A stretch of DNA of 64,000 nt from Paenibacillus terrigena DSM 21567 (GTDB lineage: Bacteria > Bacillota > Bacilli > Paenibacillales > Paenibacillaceae): NCBI RefSeq assembly GCF_000374845.1, contig NZ_KB895423.1:43078-107077 (forward strand), read 5' to 3'. The notes below the pieces were generated by a model. It ran no database searches. It was given only the letters and a program-made list of their open reading frames with translations, and was not told the origin of the DNA. This document shows, piece by piece, positions 34,575 through 44,488 of this stretch. The first letter of the stretch is position 1, and each line of letters starts with the position of its first letter. The position numbers and the translations under genes are program-made.

Positions 34575-36635
34575 ATGGACGCTCATGCCTCATATTTGAA
34601 TAAACTCGCAACAGCTGACCCTATTTCCGATCTGATAAATATTTTTACATCTCGTAAAACACAGGTTTCAATTCAGCAAACCAAGGTAGGAAGAGAGCAT
34701 TATCTGGATTTTGCCGAAGGTCAGATACGTGCCTTTTTACCCTATATGAATGAGCAAGGGGCTATTCTCGATCCGACAGACGGTAAGGAACATGAATATG
34801 CAACGGCATCCTTTGTCAAGGCAGGCGCAGTACTTCTTCAATCAGGACGATGCTGGGATATGCAAGAAATCATTCTGAAGGCGATGGATTGGGCCAGTTA
34901 TTGTCTGGGCGCAAATCAGGTGCCGGACGATCATGCTGACTTTACATCTCATATGCTGGTACTGGGGTATGAGCAGTTGTCCAGCTATGCTGACCCTGAC
35001 AGAGTAGATTGCTGGCGTTCGAATTTGCAGCGAGTTGAACCGGAGCTTACCTATTCGCAAACCGAGCAGAATTTCCCGGATATTCGACAAATTCGCAATT
35101 GGGCTACGTATGCGATGCACGGAGAGATGATGAGGTTTCGCGCCGGGCTGACGGATTCCACTGCTTTTATCGATAAGTACCTGCCGTATCAGCTGACCCG
35201 ATTTACGCCGGAGGGGCTCTATCGAGACCCGAATTTGCCGGCCGCCTACGATTTGGCCGCAAGAGACCAGTTAAGCGGTGTGCTAGAAGCACGCTACGAG
35301 GGAGCAGCCGCTGAACTGCTCAAGGTTCTTCTCCACCGGGGCGCTAAAACCATGCTGTTCACCCAATCGACAACCGGCGCCACAAGTTGCGGCGGTCGCA
35401 GTAATCAGCTGCTGTGGAATGAGCTCTCCTTCGTGCATATTTGTGAGAGAGAAGCTGCATATTACCTGCGGCACGGGGAATTGTTGTGGGCAGGAACGTT
35501 CAAACGTGCCGCGCATCTAGCCTATCAATCGATTCTTCGATGGGTGGAGGATTCCGCTGAATTTCGATTATTCAAAAACCGCTTTCCGATCGCGGATCGT
35601 GTGGGTTACGAGTTTTATGCCTATCATTCAACGTACAGCTTGTATGCCGCACAGATCGCCGTTTCATGTTATTTGGATGCAGATGATTCGATTGAAGAAA
35701 CAGCTGCCCCCGCCGATGTTGGGGGATTTGTGCTGCATTTGCCTTCATTCCACCGCATTTATGCAACAACTGCTTTGATGCGGGGCGGATATCATATGAC
35801 AATCGATACCGCTGCCCAGATGGGTCAGGATGCAACCGGATTTGTTCGATTGCACCGGGCAGGTATCCCAGAAGAAACGGCGCTGTCGACCGGAATCGCT
35901 GGGCTGGAGGGAGAGATTCCCTGGATATTTTATCGCCCGAAGCAGACAATTCCCGCACCGCTCTTTCCGGCAGCCATTGGTCCAATATGGCGGGATGAAC
36001 ATGGAACTTGGCATAGGCTGGCAAATTACGGTCGAAGACAGCATGAAGTTTTTCATGCATTGGATGCGGAGGGACAACCGCTGAATGCCGAACAGCTGTC
36101 GTGTTTATGTGAATTATTGGTATCGGAGCCTGAAGGTCAAGAGAACAATCTATGTTTTGCCTTAACCTATGATGCAAATCCGCAACCGAAGGCTTACCTT
36201 CTGGATCCGAAAACGCCCGGCGCCAACGTGAATGAAGTATACCGCAGGGCAGTAAGCGATGTTTTGCCGAGACCGGGGATTGGCAGTGCGGAGCGTATTA
36301 AGGAACATTACCGAATAGGCGTGGATGGAGTAACGGTTACCTGGAAGTTTGATGCGGCTGAAGCAGCTGAGTTGACTGCAGTTGGCGTGACGGTTCCGCT
36401 GCTGGTGACGAATGGGACGGATCAATCGTCGATCTCCTGTGAGGGGAATAAAGTTACGGTGAAATACGGTCATGCTACATATACCGTGTGGGCGGATGAA
36501 GCAGAGACAAATATTGAACTAGAATTGCTGCCGGGAAGAATGCCGAACCGGAATGGTCATTACCAGCTAGCACAATGGACGCGGAAGGATAAACAGGAAG
36601 TCAGACTGTACTTTTCACTGACGAATGAACAATAA
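34575..36635 (+). CDS. Large predicted toroid-plus-sandwich protein, polysaccharide lyase-like, unassigned
   Basis: A 686-residue protein without signal peptide. ATG at 34575 is preferred to GTG at 34563, which overlaps the GGAG. Residues 1-380 are helical with regular aromatic/His segments (SYCLGANQVPDDHADFTSHMLV, NWATYAMHGEMMRF, GYEFYAYHSTYSLYAAQIA), suggesting an alpha/alpha toroid. Residues 400-680 are beta-rich, as in heparinase- and alginate-lyase-like proteins. The exact family was not recognised. Position in the operon between lyase and GH88 suggests an intracellular lyase or hydrolase acting on imported oligosaccharide. Confidence 0.6.
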   Translation: MDAHASYLNKLATADPISDLINIFTSRKTQVSIQQTKVGREHYLDFAEGQIRAFLPYMNEQGAILDPTDGKEHEYATASFVKAGAVLLQSGRCWDMQEIILKAMDWASYCLGANQVPDDHADFTSHMLVLGYEQLSSYADPDRVDCWRSNLQRVEPELTYSQTEQNFPDIRQIRNWATYAMHGEMMRFRAGLTDSTAFIDKYLPYQLTRFTPEGLYRDPNLPAAYDLAARDQLSGVLEARYEGAAAELLKVLLHRGAKTMLFTQSTTGATSCGGRSNQLLWNELSFVHICEREAAYYLRHGELLWAGTFKRAAHLAYQSILRWVEDSAEFRLFKNRFPIADRVGYEFYAYHSTYSLYAAQIAVSCYLDADDSIEETAAPADVGGFVLHLPSFHRIYATTALMRGGYHMTIDTAAQMGQDATGFVRLHRAGIPEETALSTGIAGLEGEIPWIFYRPKQTIPAPLFPAAIGPIWRDEHGTWHRLANYGRRQHEVFHALDAEGQPLNAEQLSCLCELLVSEPEGQENNLCFALTYDANPQPKAYLLDPKTPGANVNEVYRRAVSDVLPRPGIGSAERIKEHYRIGVDGVTVTWKFDAAEAAELTAVGVTVPLLVTNGTDQSSISCEGNKVTVKYGHATYTVWADEAETNIELELLPGRMPNRNGHYQLAQWTRKDKQEVRLYFSLTNEQ

Positions 36636-36660
36636 GGCTTCGGACCAGAAGGGGGTAGAG

Positions 36661-37800
36661 ATGATGAACATTGAGTCGCAGACTGAGTCGTCTAGTCTTC
36701 TTTGGTTAGATCAGACTTGGAGCAAGATTCAGAGAAAGGTCGAGAACATGTGTGAGTCGATCGGTGCTGACTTCCCATACGCCTCATATCATGGCAAATA
36801 TAATCGGGAGGAGGCGGATTGGTGGACCAACGGTTTCTGGCCCGGACTTCTATGGCTGGTTTATCGTGAGACCAAGAATGATCGTTTAAGAGAAATTGCC
36901 GTGCTTACGGAATCGAAAATGGATCTGGTTCTACATGGCTTTTACCCGCTCCATCACGACGTAGGCTTTATGTGGAGCCCGTCTTCTGTTGCGCAATATA
37001 AACTGATTGGCAGCGATGATTCCAGGAGGAGGGCTTTGACTGCAGCGAGTCACTTGGCAGGACGGTTCAACCCAATGGGCCAGTTCATTCGGGCTTGGAA
37101 TCAGCCGGAGCGCGTCGGTTGGGCGATTATCGATTGCATGATGAATTTGCCTTTATTGTACTGGGCCAGTGAGGAAACAAATGATCCGCGTTTTCGCCAT
37201 ATCGCCAAACTGCACGCAGATACCACGTTGCGCGAATTTCTTCGTGCTGACGGGTCGGCTCACCATATTGTCTGCTTTGATCCAGAGACGGGAGAACGAC
37301 AGGAAGCACTTGGCGGACAGGGCTATTCACCAGATTCCGCCTGGTCACGGGGCACTGCGTGGACCATTTATGGTATGGCTTTGAGCGCTCGGTATACTGG
37401 TGATATACGATATATCGATGCGGCAAAGCGTTCAGTCCAGTTCTTCCTGGCAAATCTACCTGAGGATGGGCTGCCCCCTTGGGATTTCCGTGCGCCCTGG
37501 GAAGAAGGAATGGCCATGGATTCCACGGCCTCAGCTTGTGCGGCAAGCGGCATGCTGGAGCTTAGTTTGCTAGTGCCGCCAAGTGAAGCTCCCTTGTACC
37601 GAAATGCGGCTGAGAAGCTGCTTCAGAAGCTGGACGAAAAATGCTCAGCCTGGAATGACCCTCATGAAGAAGCGATTCTTCGGTTCGGTACAGCCAATAG
37701 TCCACGAAAAACGCATGTTAACGTGCCAATTATTTATGGAGATTATTTCTTTGCGGAAGCCATTGTCAAGCTGCGCGGGATGAAAGATACGTTCTGGTAA
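36661..37800 (+). CDS. GH88 family unsaturated glucuronyl hydrolase
   Basis: A 379-residue alpha/alpha-barrel enzyme. The start ATG at 36661 follows GGGGGTAGAG. The signature segments of unsaturated glucuronyl hydrolases are in order: DWWTNGFWPGLLWLVY, HHDVGFMW with the first key Asp, RVGWAIIDCMMNLPLLYWAS with the second key Asp, QGYSPDSAWSRGTAW, and IYGDYFFAEA at the end. It hydrates the 4,5-unsaturated uronic acid left by a lyase and releases it from the oligosaccharide. It overlaps the previous stop region only in an upstream extension, so translation is probably coupled. Confidence 0.92.
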   Translation: MMNIESQTESSSLLWLDQTWSKIQRKVENMCESIGADFPYASYHGKYNREEADWWTNGFWPGLLWLVYRETKNDRLREIAVLTESKMDLVLHGFYPLHHDVGFMWSPSSVAQYKLIGSDDSRRRALTAASHLAGRFNPMGQFIRAWNQPERVGWAIIDCMMNLPLLYWASEETNDPRFRHIAKLHADTTLREFLRADGSAHHIVCFDPETGERQEALGGQGYSPDSAWSRGTAWTIYGMALSARYTGDIRYIDAAKRSVQFFLANLPEDGLPPWDFRAPWEEGMAMDSTASACAASGMLELSLLVPPSEAPLYRNAAEKLLQKLDEKCSAWNDPHEEAILRFGTANSPRKTHVNVPIIYGDYFFAEAIVKLRGMKDTFW

Positions 37801-37815
37801 GAGGGGATGTTTCCA

Positions 37816-38490
37816 ATGAGACGTTTAATGTATTACTCCCAGCTTCGGCGGGACTCCGAAAGCGAGTTCCGCCGCACGGTGAATGCAGAAATTGAATCAC
37901 TTCGAAGCGATTGGGCTGATCAGGGACTATCAGATGTATCTATCTTTGTATCACAACTATATGTGTTTATTTATGCGGAATCCGCTCATTCTTCGGCACA
38001 AATAGAGTGGCGCTGGCCTATTCACTACAGCCGATTGTTGGAGTCATGGCCAGTGGATCCACTAAGCTCGTTTCAGCTTGAGAACATGTCCAGGTTGGCG
38101 GTACCATTAATTGATATCTTTCATGATGGAATTCCTGAGCGTTATGACTCGTGGAGAGAACATCGTCAAGTTGATGAGCGAATCGGCTCGATTGCTTGTT
38201 TACGACCGGAAATGACAGCAAGTTATATCTATTACCACTTTCAAAAGCAAGAAGAAGCAGCGTCAAGCTTCAACGAGACCTATATTATCGGATTGTTCGG
38301 TACGCTGATCTTCTCATATCATGAATTGCCAAGCTTTATTAGCGAACACAAACGTCAGGGATGTCTGAATTCGCGGCAAACACCAGCAAATTGGTATGAA
38401 GTGATGCAGCCGCATTTTAGGGCTTGGAAAGATGAAGCGGGCAGAGATTTACTATGGATGCGGATGGAGAGAATTAATGGAAGCATATGA
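37816..38490 (+). CDS. Two-domain protein of the sugar mutarotase (RhaM/FucU-type dimeric barrel) kind
   Basis: A 224-residue cytoplasmic protein. ATG at 37816 has GAGGGG nine bases upstream. The order of a short N-terminal strand (MRRLMYYSQL), a helix, DVSIFVSQLYVFIYAES and a conserved WP recalls L-rhamnose mutarotase. The second half (SYIYYHFQKQEE, IIGLFGTLIFSYHELP, PANWYEVMQPHF) looks like a second copy of the same fold. It would interconvert anomers of the released sugar. It is the last gene of the utilisation operon. Assignment is by pattern only. Confidence 0.5.
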   Translation: MRRLMYYSQLRRDSESEFRRTVNAEIESLRSDWADQGLSDVSIFVSQLYVFIYAESAHSSAQIEWRWPIHYSRLLESWPVDPLSSFQLENMSRLAVPLIDIFHDGIPERYDSWREHRQVDERIGSIACLRPEMTASYIYYHFQKQEEAASSFNETYIIGLFGTLIFSYHELPSFISEHKRQGCLNSRQTPANWYEVMQPHFRAWKDEAGRDLLWMRMERINGSI

Positions 38491-38546
38491 AGGTATTTCT
38501 TACAATTGAGCACTGGGGTCTGACGACAAGAACATATAGACATTGA

Positions 38547-38568
38547 AAGCCGCATAATTGCGGTTTTT
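38547..38568 (+). terminator. Terminator closing the utilisation operon
   Basis: AAAGCCGCATAATTGCGGTTT: CCGC/GCGG stem followed by TTTTTT. Confidence 0.85.
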
Positions 38569-38776
38569 TGTTTTACTTGAACGATTAGATAAGACGCAAG
38601 TTTCAACTCTAATTTATTCTAAATTTTTCCTTAATTATTAACGATTCACTCAACTTTTCTCTTCTTTTATGAGTTTATAAAGTATAGAACGATCGAAAGG
38701 AGGGGTTGATTGGAAGATAGGATTTCTTAGCCGGGCGTGATCAAAATATACATTAATCATGAAAGGATGTTCACCA

Positions 38777-40372
38777 ATGAAAAATAAAAACGTGCAAAAA
38801 GCAGATTTTGTTGTTCTCGGTGGAGGTTTAGGGGGTTGTATGGCAGCCCTGGCAGCAGCGAAATCAGGATTAAGTGTCATCATGACGGAGGAAACTGATT
38901 GGATTGGCGGTCAGCTAACCAGTCAAGCGATTCCGCCGGATGAGCATCGTTGGATTGAGAAATTTGGCTGTACACGGACCTATCAAGAATTCCGCAACCG
39001 GGTAAGGGCTTATTATAGAATGAATTATCCCCTGACGGACGAAGCGTTCCAGAACGAAGTGTTAAATCCGGGCAATGGATGGGTTAGCCGACTCTGCCAT
39101 GAGCCTAAGGTAGCACTGCGTGTCATTGAGGATATGCTTGCTCCTTATACGAGCAGCGGCCGCATTACGATTTTATATCAATATCGCGTCGTCGATGTTG
39201 TAATAGATGGCGATCTCGTAACATGTGTAAAGGTTCGGCAAGAACATAGCTGTGAGGAAGCTACGCTCCAAGGCATATTTTTTGCGGATGCTACCGAATG
39301 CGGAGATTTGCTGCCTTTGGCTGGTATTGAGCATGTGATGGGAGCCGAATCGAAAGAACAGACAGGAGAGCCGCATGCTGCAGAGGTGGCGGATCCATTA
39401 GATATGCAGTCGATTACACACGTATTTGCCGTGGATTACGTGGAAGGCGGCAACTTTACGATAGACAAGCCCAAACAATATGATTATTGGCGTCAATATG
39501 TACCGCATAACTATGAGCATTTGCCGCTGCTCGGCTGGCTCGTCCCTGAGATCAGCAAGAACGGTACTATCAAAGAGTACGCACTTTTTAAAGGCAAACT
39601 AGGTCAGTGGTGGGAGTCCTTATTCAATTATCGCCGTATTATCGATAAATCCCTATTTAAGAATCAATTATTTCCAAGTGACGTTTCCTTGATTAATTGG
39701 CCGCAGAACGATTATCATCTGGGCGCCATTTACGGTGTGTCCGAGCATGAACGCAGCAAACATTTGGAAGGGGCGCGTCAATTAAGCTTATCTTTACTGT
39801 ACTGGCTGCAGACCGAGGCGCCACGCTTAGATGAAGGAAAGGGATATCCCGGGCTTCGTTTGCGTAAGGACGTGCTCGGAACGGAGGATGGATTCGCCAA
39901 ACATCCATACATTCGTGAATCGAGACGTATCAAGGCTTTATATACGATATCGGAGCATGATGTGAGCAAGGAAATTCGTGGACAGCAAGGCATTCGCAAG
40001 TATGACGATAGTGTAGGCGTCGGACACTATTATCTGGATTTGCATATGACAACAGCATCCCATCGCAGTCTATATATACCATCTTATCCCTATGAAATTC
40101 CGCTGGCTGCGCTGCTTCCGATTCGTGTGAAAAATGTGCTGCCCGCTTGCAAAAATATTGGAACAACTCAAATTGCGAACGGTTGTTATCGACTTCATCC
40201 GACGGAATGGAATATTGGCGAAAGTGTCGGTTATTTAGTTTCTTATGCATTCAAAAATCAAATTCAACCGCATGATATACGAAAAGACTCCAAGCACATG
40301 CAAGCATTTCAAAGGATGATCCAGGAACAGGGCATACAAATCCATTGGCCCAATGATATAGAACTGCCTTAA
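38777..40372 (+). CDS. FAD-dependent oxidoreductase (FAD_oxidored family)
   Basis: A 531-residue flavoprotein. ATG at 38777 follows AAAGGATGTTCACC; the ATG at 38759 overlaps the ribosome site. The dinucleotide-binding motif is VVLGGGLGGCMAALAAAKSG near the N-terminus, followed by the TDWIGGQLTSQ flavin loop; ADATECGDLLPLAG is the second flavin-contacting segment, and NIGTTQIANGCYRLHPTEWNIGESVGYL (in parts) the third. Similar proteins lie in polysaccharide loci of Paenibacillus and oxidise unknown substrates. Here it follows the sugar operon after a terminator, with its own leader. Confidence 0.88.
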   Translation: MKNKNVQKADFVVLGGGLGGCMAALAAAKSGLSVIMTEETDWIGGQLTSQAIPPDEHRWIEKFGCTRTYQEFRNRVRAYYRMNYPLTDEAFQNEVLNPGNGWVSRLCHEPKVALRVIEDMLAPYTSSGRITILYQYRVVDVVIDGDLVTCVKVRQEHSCEEATLQGIFFADATECGDLLPLAGIEHVMGAESKEQTGEPHAAEVADPLDMQSITHVFAVDYVEGGNFTIDKPKQYDYWRQYVPHNYEHLPLLGWLVPEISKNGTIKEYALFKGKLGQWWESLFNYRRIIDKSLFKNQLFPSDVSLINWPQNDYHLGAIYGVSEHERSKHLEGARQLSLSLLYWLQTEAPRLDEGKGYPGLRLRKDVLGTEDGFAKHPYIRESRRIKALYTISEHDVSKEIRGQQGIRKYDDSVGVGHYYLDLHMTTASHRSLYIPSYPYEIPLAALLPIRVKNVLPACKNIGTTQIANGCYRLHPTEWNIGESVGYLVSYAFKNQIQPHDIRKDSKHMQAFQRMIQEQGIQIHWPNDIELP

Positions 40373-40447
40373 TGATAGATTCACGCCGATATTCACGTAG
40401 GGAAGCTGCCTCCGTTCGTACCAATTTTTGGGTAGAGGTGATGGACA

Positions 40448-41155
40448 ATGAATTGCGTTAAACGAATGGGTCAGGCTTTGTTCGTACTTCTTATTATGCT
40501 GACTGCGGCCGGCTGTACAAAGGCACCATGCGCGGAGATAATCGAGTGGGTTGATTTTCTGATGATTAACAACATTAAATATTATTACAACGACGATGGA
40601 ATTAGGGAAGTAACAGTTGAGCAACGCGGAGACAAGATAGGTGAAGTCTCCTATATGTTAAATGAACACGCTTGTACGGGCCATATGAACAAGAACGGGG
40701 ATGCGGCCTTCCTTCCGATCGGTACTGGTATTTACGCCATGAAGGGTTACAAGTCGGGGTTCCGTGTCATAGCCGACAACAAGATTTATCAAGTAAATGA
40801 TAATCCGAATGCGGCAACAATGGGAGATTTATTGGATATCAACGGAAGAGTGGAGAAAGTGAGTCTAGAAAGCGCTGAGGACGGCAGTCCAATTGGCGAT
40901 TTCAGTGCGAAAGCGGCATCAGAATTTATTCAAGAGTTGCTGCCTTTGTCTCATATCGGTTTCGATGCGGTCTATAAGAAAACAAAGCATGAAACTGGCA
41001 TTTTCCTGCGCGTGCACCTTCAGGATGGAACATCCTTCCGGATGGTCTATTATCCGAAAGCGAACGCCTTTACAGAAGGTGCATTCGGAACAGAAAGATT
41101 GAAAGAGTTAATCATGACTCAAAGACAGCAAATTAAAGCAGCGGCAGGATTGTAA
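40448..41155 (+). CDS. Lipoprotein of unknown function
   Basis: A 235-residue protein with a type II signal peptide: hydrophobic core LFVLLIMLTAAGC with the lipid-attached Cys23. The mature part contains two similar beta-rich halves with GTGIYAMKGYKSGFRVIADNKIYQV and a C-terminal lobe. No family recognised. ATG follows GAGGTGATGGACA. It sits alone between the FAD oxidoreductase and the xanthine dehydrogenase operon. Confidence 0.7.
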   Translation: MNCVKRMGQALFVLLIMLTAAGCTKAPCAEIIEWVDFLMINNIKYYYNDDGIREVTVEQRGDKIGEVSYMLNEHACTGHMNKNGDAAFLPIGTGIYAMKGYKSGFRVIADNKIYQVNDNPNAATMGDLLDINGRVEKVSLESAEDGSPIGDFSAKAASEFIQELLPLSHIGFDAVYKKTKHETGIFLRVHLQDGTSFRMVYYPKANAFTEGAFGTERLKELIMTQRQQIKAAAGL

Positions 41156-41197
41156 AGGCGCAGTTCTCTCGGGAGATGGGTTAACATTGCAAATTAG

Positions 41198-41231
41198 AGT
41201 TTGAAGTCGCGGAAATCGCGGCTTTTTTGTT
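41198..41231 (+). terminator. Terminator after the lipoprotein gene
   Basis: GTCGCG and CGCGGC form a short stem around GAAAT, followed by TTTTTTGTTTT. Confidence 0.75.
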
Positions 41232-41337
41232 TTAACGAAACACTTTTCGGACCGTCATCATAAGAGTTTATATAAGACTAATTTCGTTAATACGGACAAT
41301 CCATTTTCCATATATATCTATGGAAAGGAGGGGGATT

Positions 41338-43665
41338 ATGAACGGTCAGGCGGTTGGTAAAAGTGTTCCGAGAAAGGAAACGTGGGAGAAGGTAACAGGG
41401 AGAGCTAAATATGTGGATGATGCCTCTAACCTAGGGCTTTTACATGCCAAAATTGCCATCAGCCCCCATGCTCACGCAATCATCAAATCGATTGATTTGT
41501 CAGAGGCCTGGAAATTGCCTGGCGTACGAGCGATCATCACCGGACAGTATTATCCGGTCTTGACGGGTTCTCCACTTGAAGACCGACCGCCAATTGCCAT
41601 CGATAAAGTGAGGTACTATGGAGAGCCGATCGCCCTCGTTGTCGCGGAACAGGAACACATAGCAGAGATGGCAGCTCTAAGCATCAAAGTAGAATATGAT
41701 CCTCTGCCTGTCGTAAACTCTCCAACTGAAGCCTATCAGAAAAATGCGCCCATCATTCATGAACACCTTGCTATGTATAAACGGACCGAAGAGGCCATTC
41801 CAGAAGCGGGAACGAACGTCGCGAACCGAACCAAAATACGTAAAGGAAATATGGAGGAAGGTTGGAAGCGCAGCGACCATACGATTGAAGTTCATGTTAC
41901 CATACCTCAATCGGATCATGCCGCGATGGAATTAAGGAGCAGCAGAGCAGAGATTGTACCCGATGGCAAAGTAATCATCCATTCCACTTCGCAATCACCT
42001 TATGTCATCCGAAGAGCGATCAGTTCCTTTCTTCATATCCCGCTTCATCAAGTCATCGTTCATACGCCTCTCGTCGGAGGAAGCTTCGGGGGCAAATCCG
42101 CGATCCAGATGGAATTCCTGGCTGTATTGGCTTCGAGAGCTGTTGGAGGAAGAGCTGTAAACATCGTAAATTCCAGGGAGCTGGATATGATCTCTTCGCC
42201 AGTACATATCGGGTTAGATGCAAGAGTCAAGCTAGGCTGTACCCAGGAAGGGAAAATTGAAGCCGCGGACATTTTATTTCTATATGATGGTGGAGCCTAT
42301 TCAGATCGTGGAGCCATTATGAGCCGAGCAGGAGCTACCGATTGCACGGGTCCTTATCGCATCGATAACGTTCATTGCGACTCTTTATGCATGTATACGA
42401 ATCATCCTTATTCTACGTCATTCCGGGGGTTCGGCCACCCGGAGATGACGCTAGCAATTGAACGAGCAATGGATATCTTAGCGAAAAAAGTGCAAATGGA
42501 TCCCCTCGCGTTTCGTATCCTGAATGCGATTCAACCAGGGGATACAAGTCCGACGCAAACGCAGCTGAATCGTAGCAATCTAGGTGATCTGTCCATGTGT
42601 ATAACGAAGCTGAAAACATTAATCCGTTGGGACGAACCATCAAAGGCAGAAATCCATGGCTATCTCATCAGGGCAAAAGGCGTATGCTGTTTCTGGAAAA
42701 ATTCGAATACGCCAACAAATGCCGGGGCGGGAGCCATTGTGATGTACAATGCCGACGGGAGCGTTACCTTGCTCTGCGGTGCAGTGGAGATCGGTCAAGG
42801 AACGAGGACAGCCCTTACGCAAATGCTAGCCGAACGATTGCGTATGGATGAGCAGATGGTCCAAATTTCTACAGACGTGAATACCGAATCGGATCCTCAG
42901 CATTGGAAAACCGTGGCGAGCCGCAGCACCTTCTTAGTGGGGAATGCCGTTCTGAGGGCGGCCGATGATGCGATAAAGCAGCTGAAAGAGATTGCTTCGA
43001 TTGTGCTCGGTTACCCACCAACCGAGCTGGATGTCGGTGGGGGGAGGATTTACTTTATTCACCGTCCCGATATCGGGATCGAAATTATCAAAATCGCTAA
43101 TGGATACATGTATCCGAACGGCAACACCATCGGTGGTCAGGTGATCGGTCGCGGGAACTACTCGATGCAACATTTAACGCAGCTGGATCCTGAAACCGGC
43201 AAAGGAACACCAGGTCCCGATTGGACCGTAGGCGCACAAGCGGTAGAAGTTGAAATAAATACAAGAGAGTACACGTATAGAATCGTCAAAGCAGCGTCGG
43301 TGATTGATGCCGGCAAAGTGATTAATCCAGAATTCGCTCGGGGCCAGATTACAGGTGCTATGAGTATGGGGCTGAGTTTCGCCAGCAGGGAAGCGTTTCA
43401 GTTCGATCCTAACGGAAAAATATTAAATCCTCAGCTTCGTACCTATAAGCTAATTCGATATGGGGGGCAGCCGGAGTATTTGGTTGAATTTGTCGAAACG
43501 CCAAATCTCGAAGCTCCTTATGGATTGCGCGGTCTCGGTGAGCATGGATTGATTGGTATGCCTGCGGCACTGGCGAATAGCTTAACGAATGCGATCGGTG
43601 TGGAACTGAATCAACTGCCATTAACGCCGGAAATGATTTGGGGGATGGTTCATGATTCCGTTTAA
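41338..43665 (+). CDS. pucD: Xanthine dehydrogenase molybdenum-binding subunit
   Basis: A 775-residue molybdopterin hydroxylase large subunit; ATG at 41338 has GGAGGGGG in front, while ATG 41320 overlaps it. The N-terminal domain opens with ETWEKVTGRAKYVDD. Molybdenum-pocket segments are visible: GGSFGGKS, FRGFGHPE, GQGTRTALTQM and the terminal GLRGLGEHGLIGMP, whose Glu is the general base. It hydroxylates hypoxanthine or xanthine in purine catabolism. The last 14 bases overlap the next gene. Operon order Mo, FAD, FeS, XdhC, cytidylyltransferase supports a Puc-type enzyme. Confidence 0.92.
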   Translation: MNGQAVGKSVPRKETWEKVTGRAKYVDDASNLGLLHAKIAISPHAHAIIKSIDLSEAWKLPGVRAIITGQYYPVLTGSPLEDRPPIAIDKVRYYGEPIALVVAEQEHIAEMAALSIKVEYDPLPVVNSPTEAYQKNAPIIHEHLAMYKRTEEAIPEAGTNVANRTKIRKGNMEEGWKRSDHTIEVHVTIPQSDHAAMELRSSRAEIVPDGKVIIHSTSQSPYVIRRAISSFLHIPLHQVIVHTPLVGGSFGGKSAIQMEFLAVLASRAVGGRAVNIVNSRELDMISSPVHIGLDARVKLGCTQEGKIEAADILFLYDGGAYSDRGAIMSRAGATDCTGPYRIDNVHCDSLCMYTNHPYSTSFRGFGHPEMTLAIERAMDILAKKVQMDPLAFRILNAIQPGDTSPTQTQLNRSNLGDLSMCITKLKTLIRWDEPSKAEIHGYLIRAKGVCCFWKNSNTPTNAGAGAIVMYNADGSVTLLCGAVEIGQGTRTALTQMLAERLRMDEQMVQISTDVNTESDPQHWKTVASRSTFLVGNAVLRAADDAIKQLKEIASIVLGYPPTELDVGGGRIYFIHRPDIGIEIIKIANGYMYPNGNTIGGQVIGRGNYSMQHLTQLDPETGKGTPGPDWTVGAQAVEVEINTREYTYRIVKAASVIDAGKVINPEFARGQITGAMSMGLSFASREAFQFDPNGKILNPQLRTYKLIRYGGQPEYLVEFVETPNLEAPYGLRGLGEHGLIGMPAALANSLTNAIGVELNQLPLTPEMIWGMVHDSV

Positions 43666-44485
43666 TTTTGAATATTATAAACCTTCTTCCATTCCTGAGG
43701 CTGTGGAATTATTCCGGCAATTGTATGCGCAAGGGAAAAACCCGATGTATTATTCCGGTGGGACAGAGATCATAACATGGGCCCGAATGAACGCCATTCG
43801 TCCGGGAGCCGTGATTGATTTGAAGTCCATATCGGAGTGCAACATCATTCAATACCAGTACAATCATCTCGTTATTGGATCTTGCGTACCGTTATCGATG
43901 TTAACCGCAGTAAATCTGTTTCCACTGCTCAGTGAAACTGCACAAGGCGTCGCCGACCAAACGGCACGTAATAAAATTACGTTCGGGGGGAACATTTGCG
44001 GCAGAATTTACTATAGGGAGGCCGTACTCCCGCTGCTGCTCTCGAACAGTCGAATGCTCATAGCGGGTCTAAAAGGGATGAGAGAGGTTTCGATTCATCA
44101 CGTATTCGTACAACAAATGAGATTGGAAAGTGGAGAATTTATTGTCCAAATGATTACAGACCGCGAATACTTAGCGTTGCCTTACGTTCATGTTAAAAAA
44201 CGTCAGATCGGCAACGTTGGCTATCCGCTCGTCACATTGGCAGCGCTTAAGAAAGATCATCAGATACGAACAGCGTACAGCGGTGTTTGCGCGTTTCCTT
44301 TCCGCTCCATTGAGATGGAGCAAGTGTTGAACGATCCCATGTTATCTATAGAAGCTAAAGTAGATCAGGCAATCGATAAGCTTCCTGCTCCGGTACTGAC
44401 GAATACGGAAGCGTCAGCCGCTTATCGGAAATTTGTGCTGAAACATACGCTGATTGAGACCTTATCCCTGTTGGAAGGAAAGTGA
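43652..44485 (+). CDS. pucC: Xanthine dehydrogenase FAD-binding subunit
   Basis: A 277-residue FAD-binding subunit of the CO/xanthine dehydrogenase medium-chain type. MYYSGGTEIITWARMN is the flavin pyrophosphate loop and TFGGNICGRIYYREAVLPLLL the second FAD loop. It passes electrons from the iron-sulfur subunit to the final acceptor. The ATG overlaps the stop of the molybdenum subunit gene (coupled translation), and the FeS gene follows after three bases. Confidence 0.92.
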   Translation: MIPFNFEYYKPSSIPEAVELFRQLYAQGKNPMYYSGGTEIITWARMNAIRPGAVIDLKSISECNIIQYQYNHLVIGSCVPLSMLTAVNLFPLLSETAQGVADQTARNKITFGGNICGRIYYREAVLPLLLSNSRMLIAGLKGMREVSIHHVFVQQMRLESGEFIVQMITDREYLALPYVHVKKRQIGNVGYPLVTLAALKKDHQIRTAYSGVCAFPFRSIEMEQVLNDPMLSIEAKVDQAIDKLPAPVLTNTEASAAYRKFVLKHTLIETLSLLEGK

Positions 44486-44488
44486 AGC

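Noticed and set aside
35572..36177. 201-codon minus-strand frame opposite the toroid protein
   Set aside because: It is the shadow of the plus-strand gene, without start signals or a plausible protein composition.
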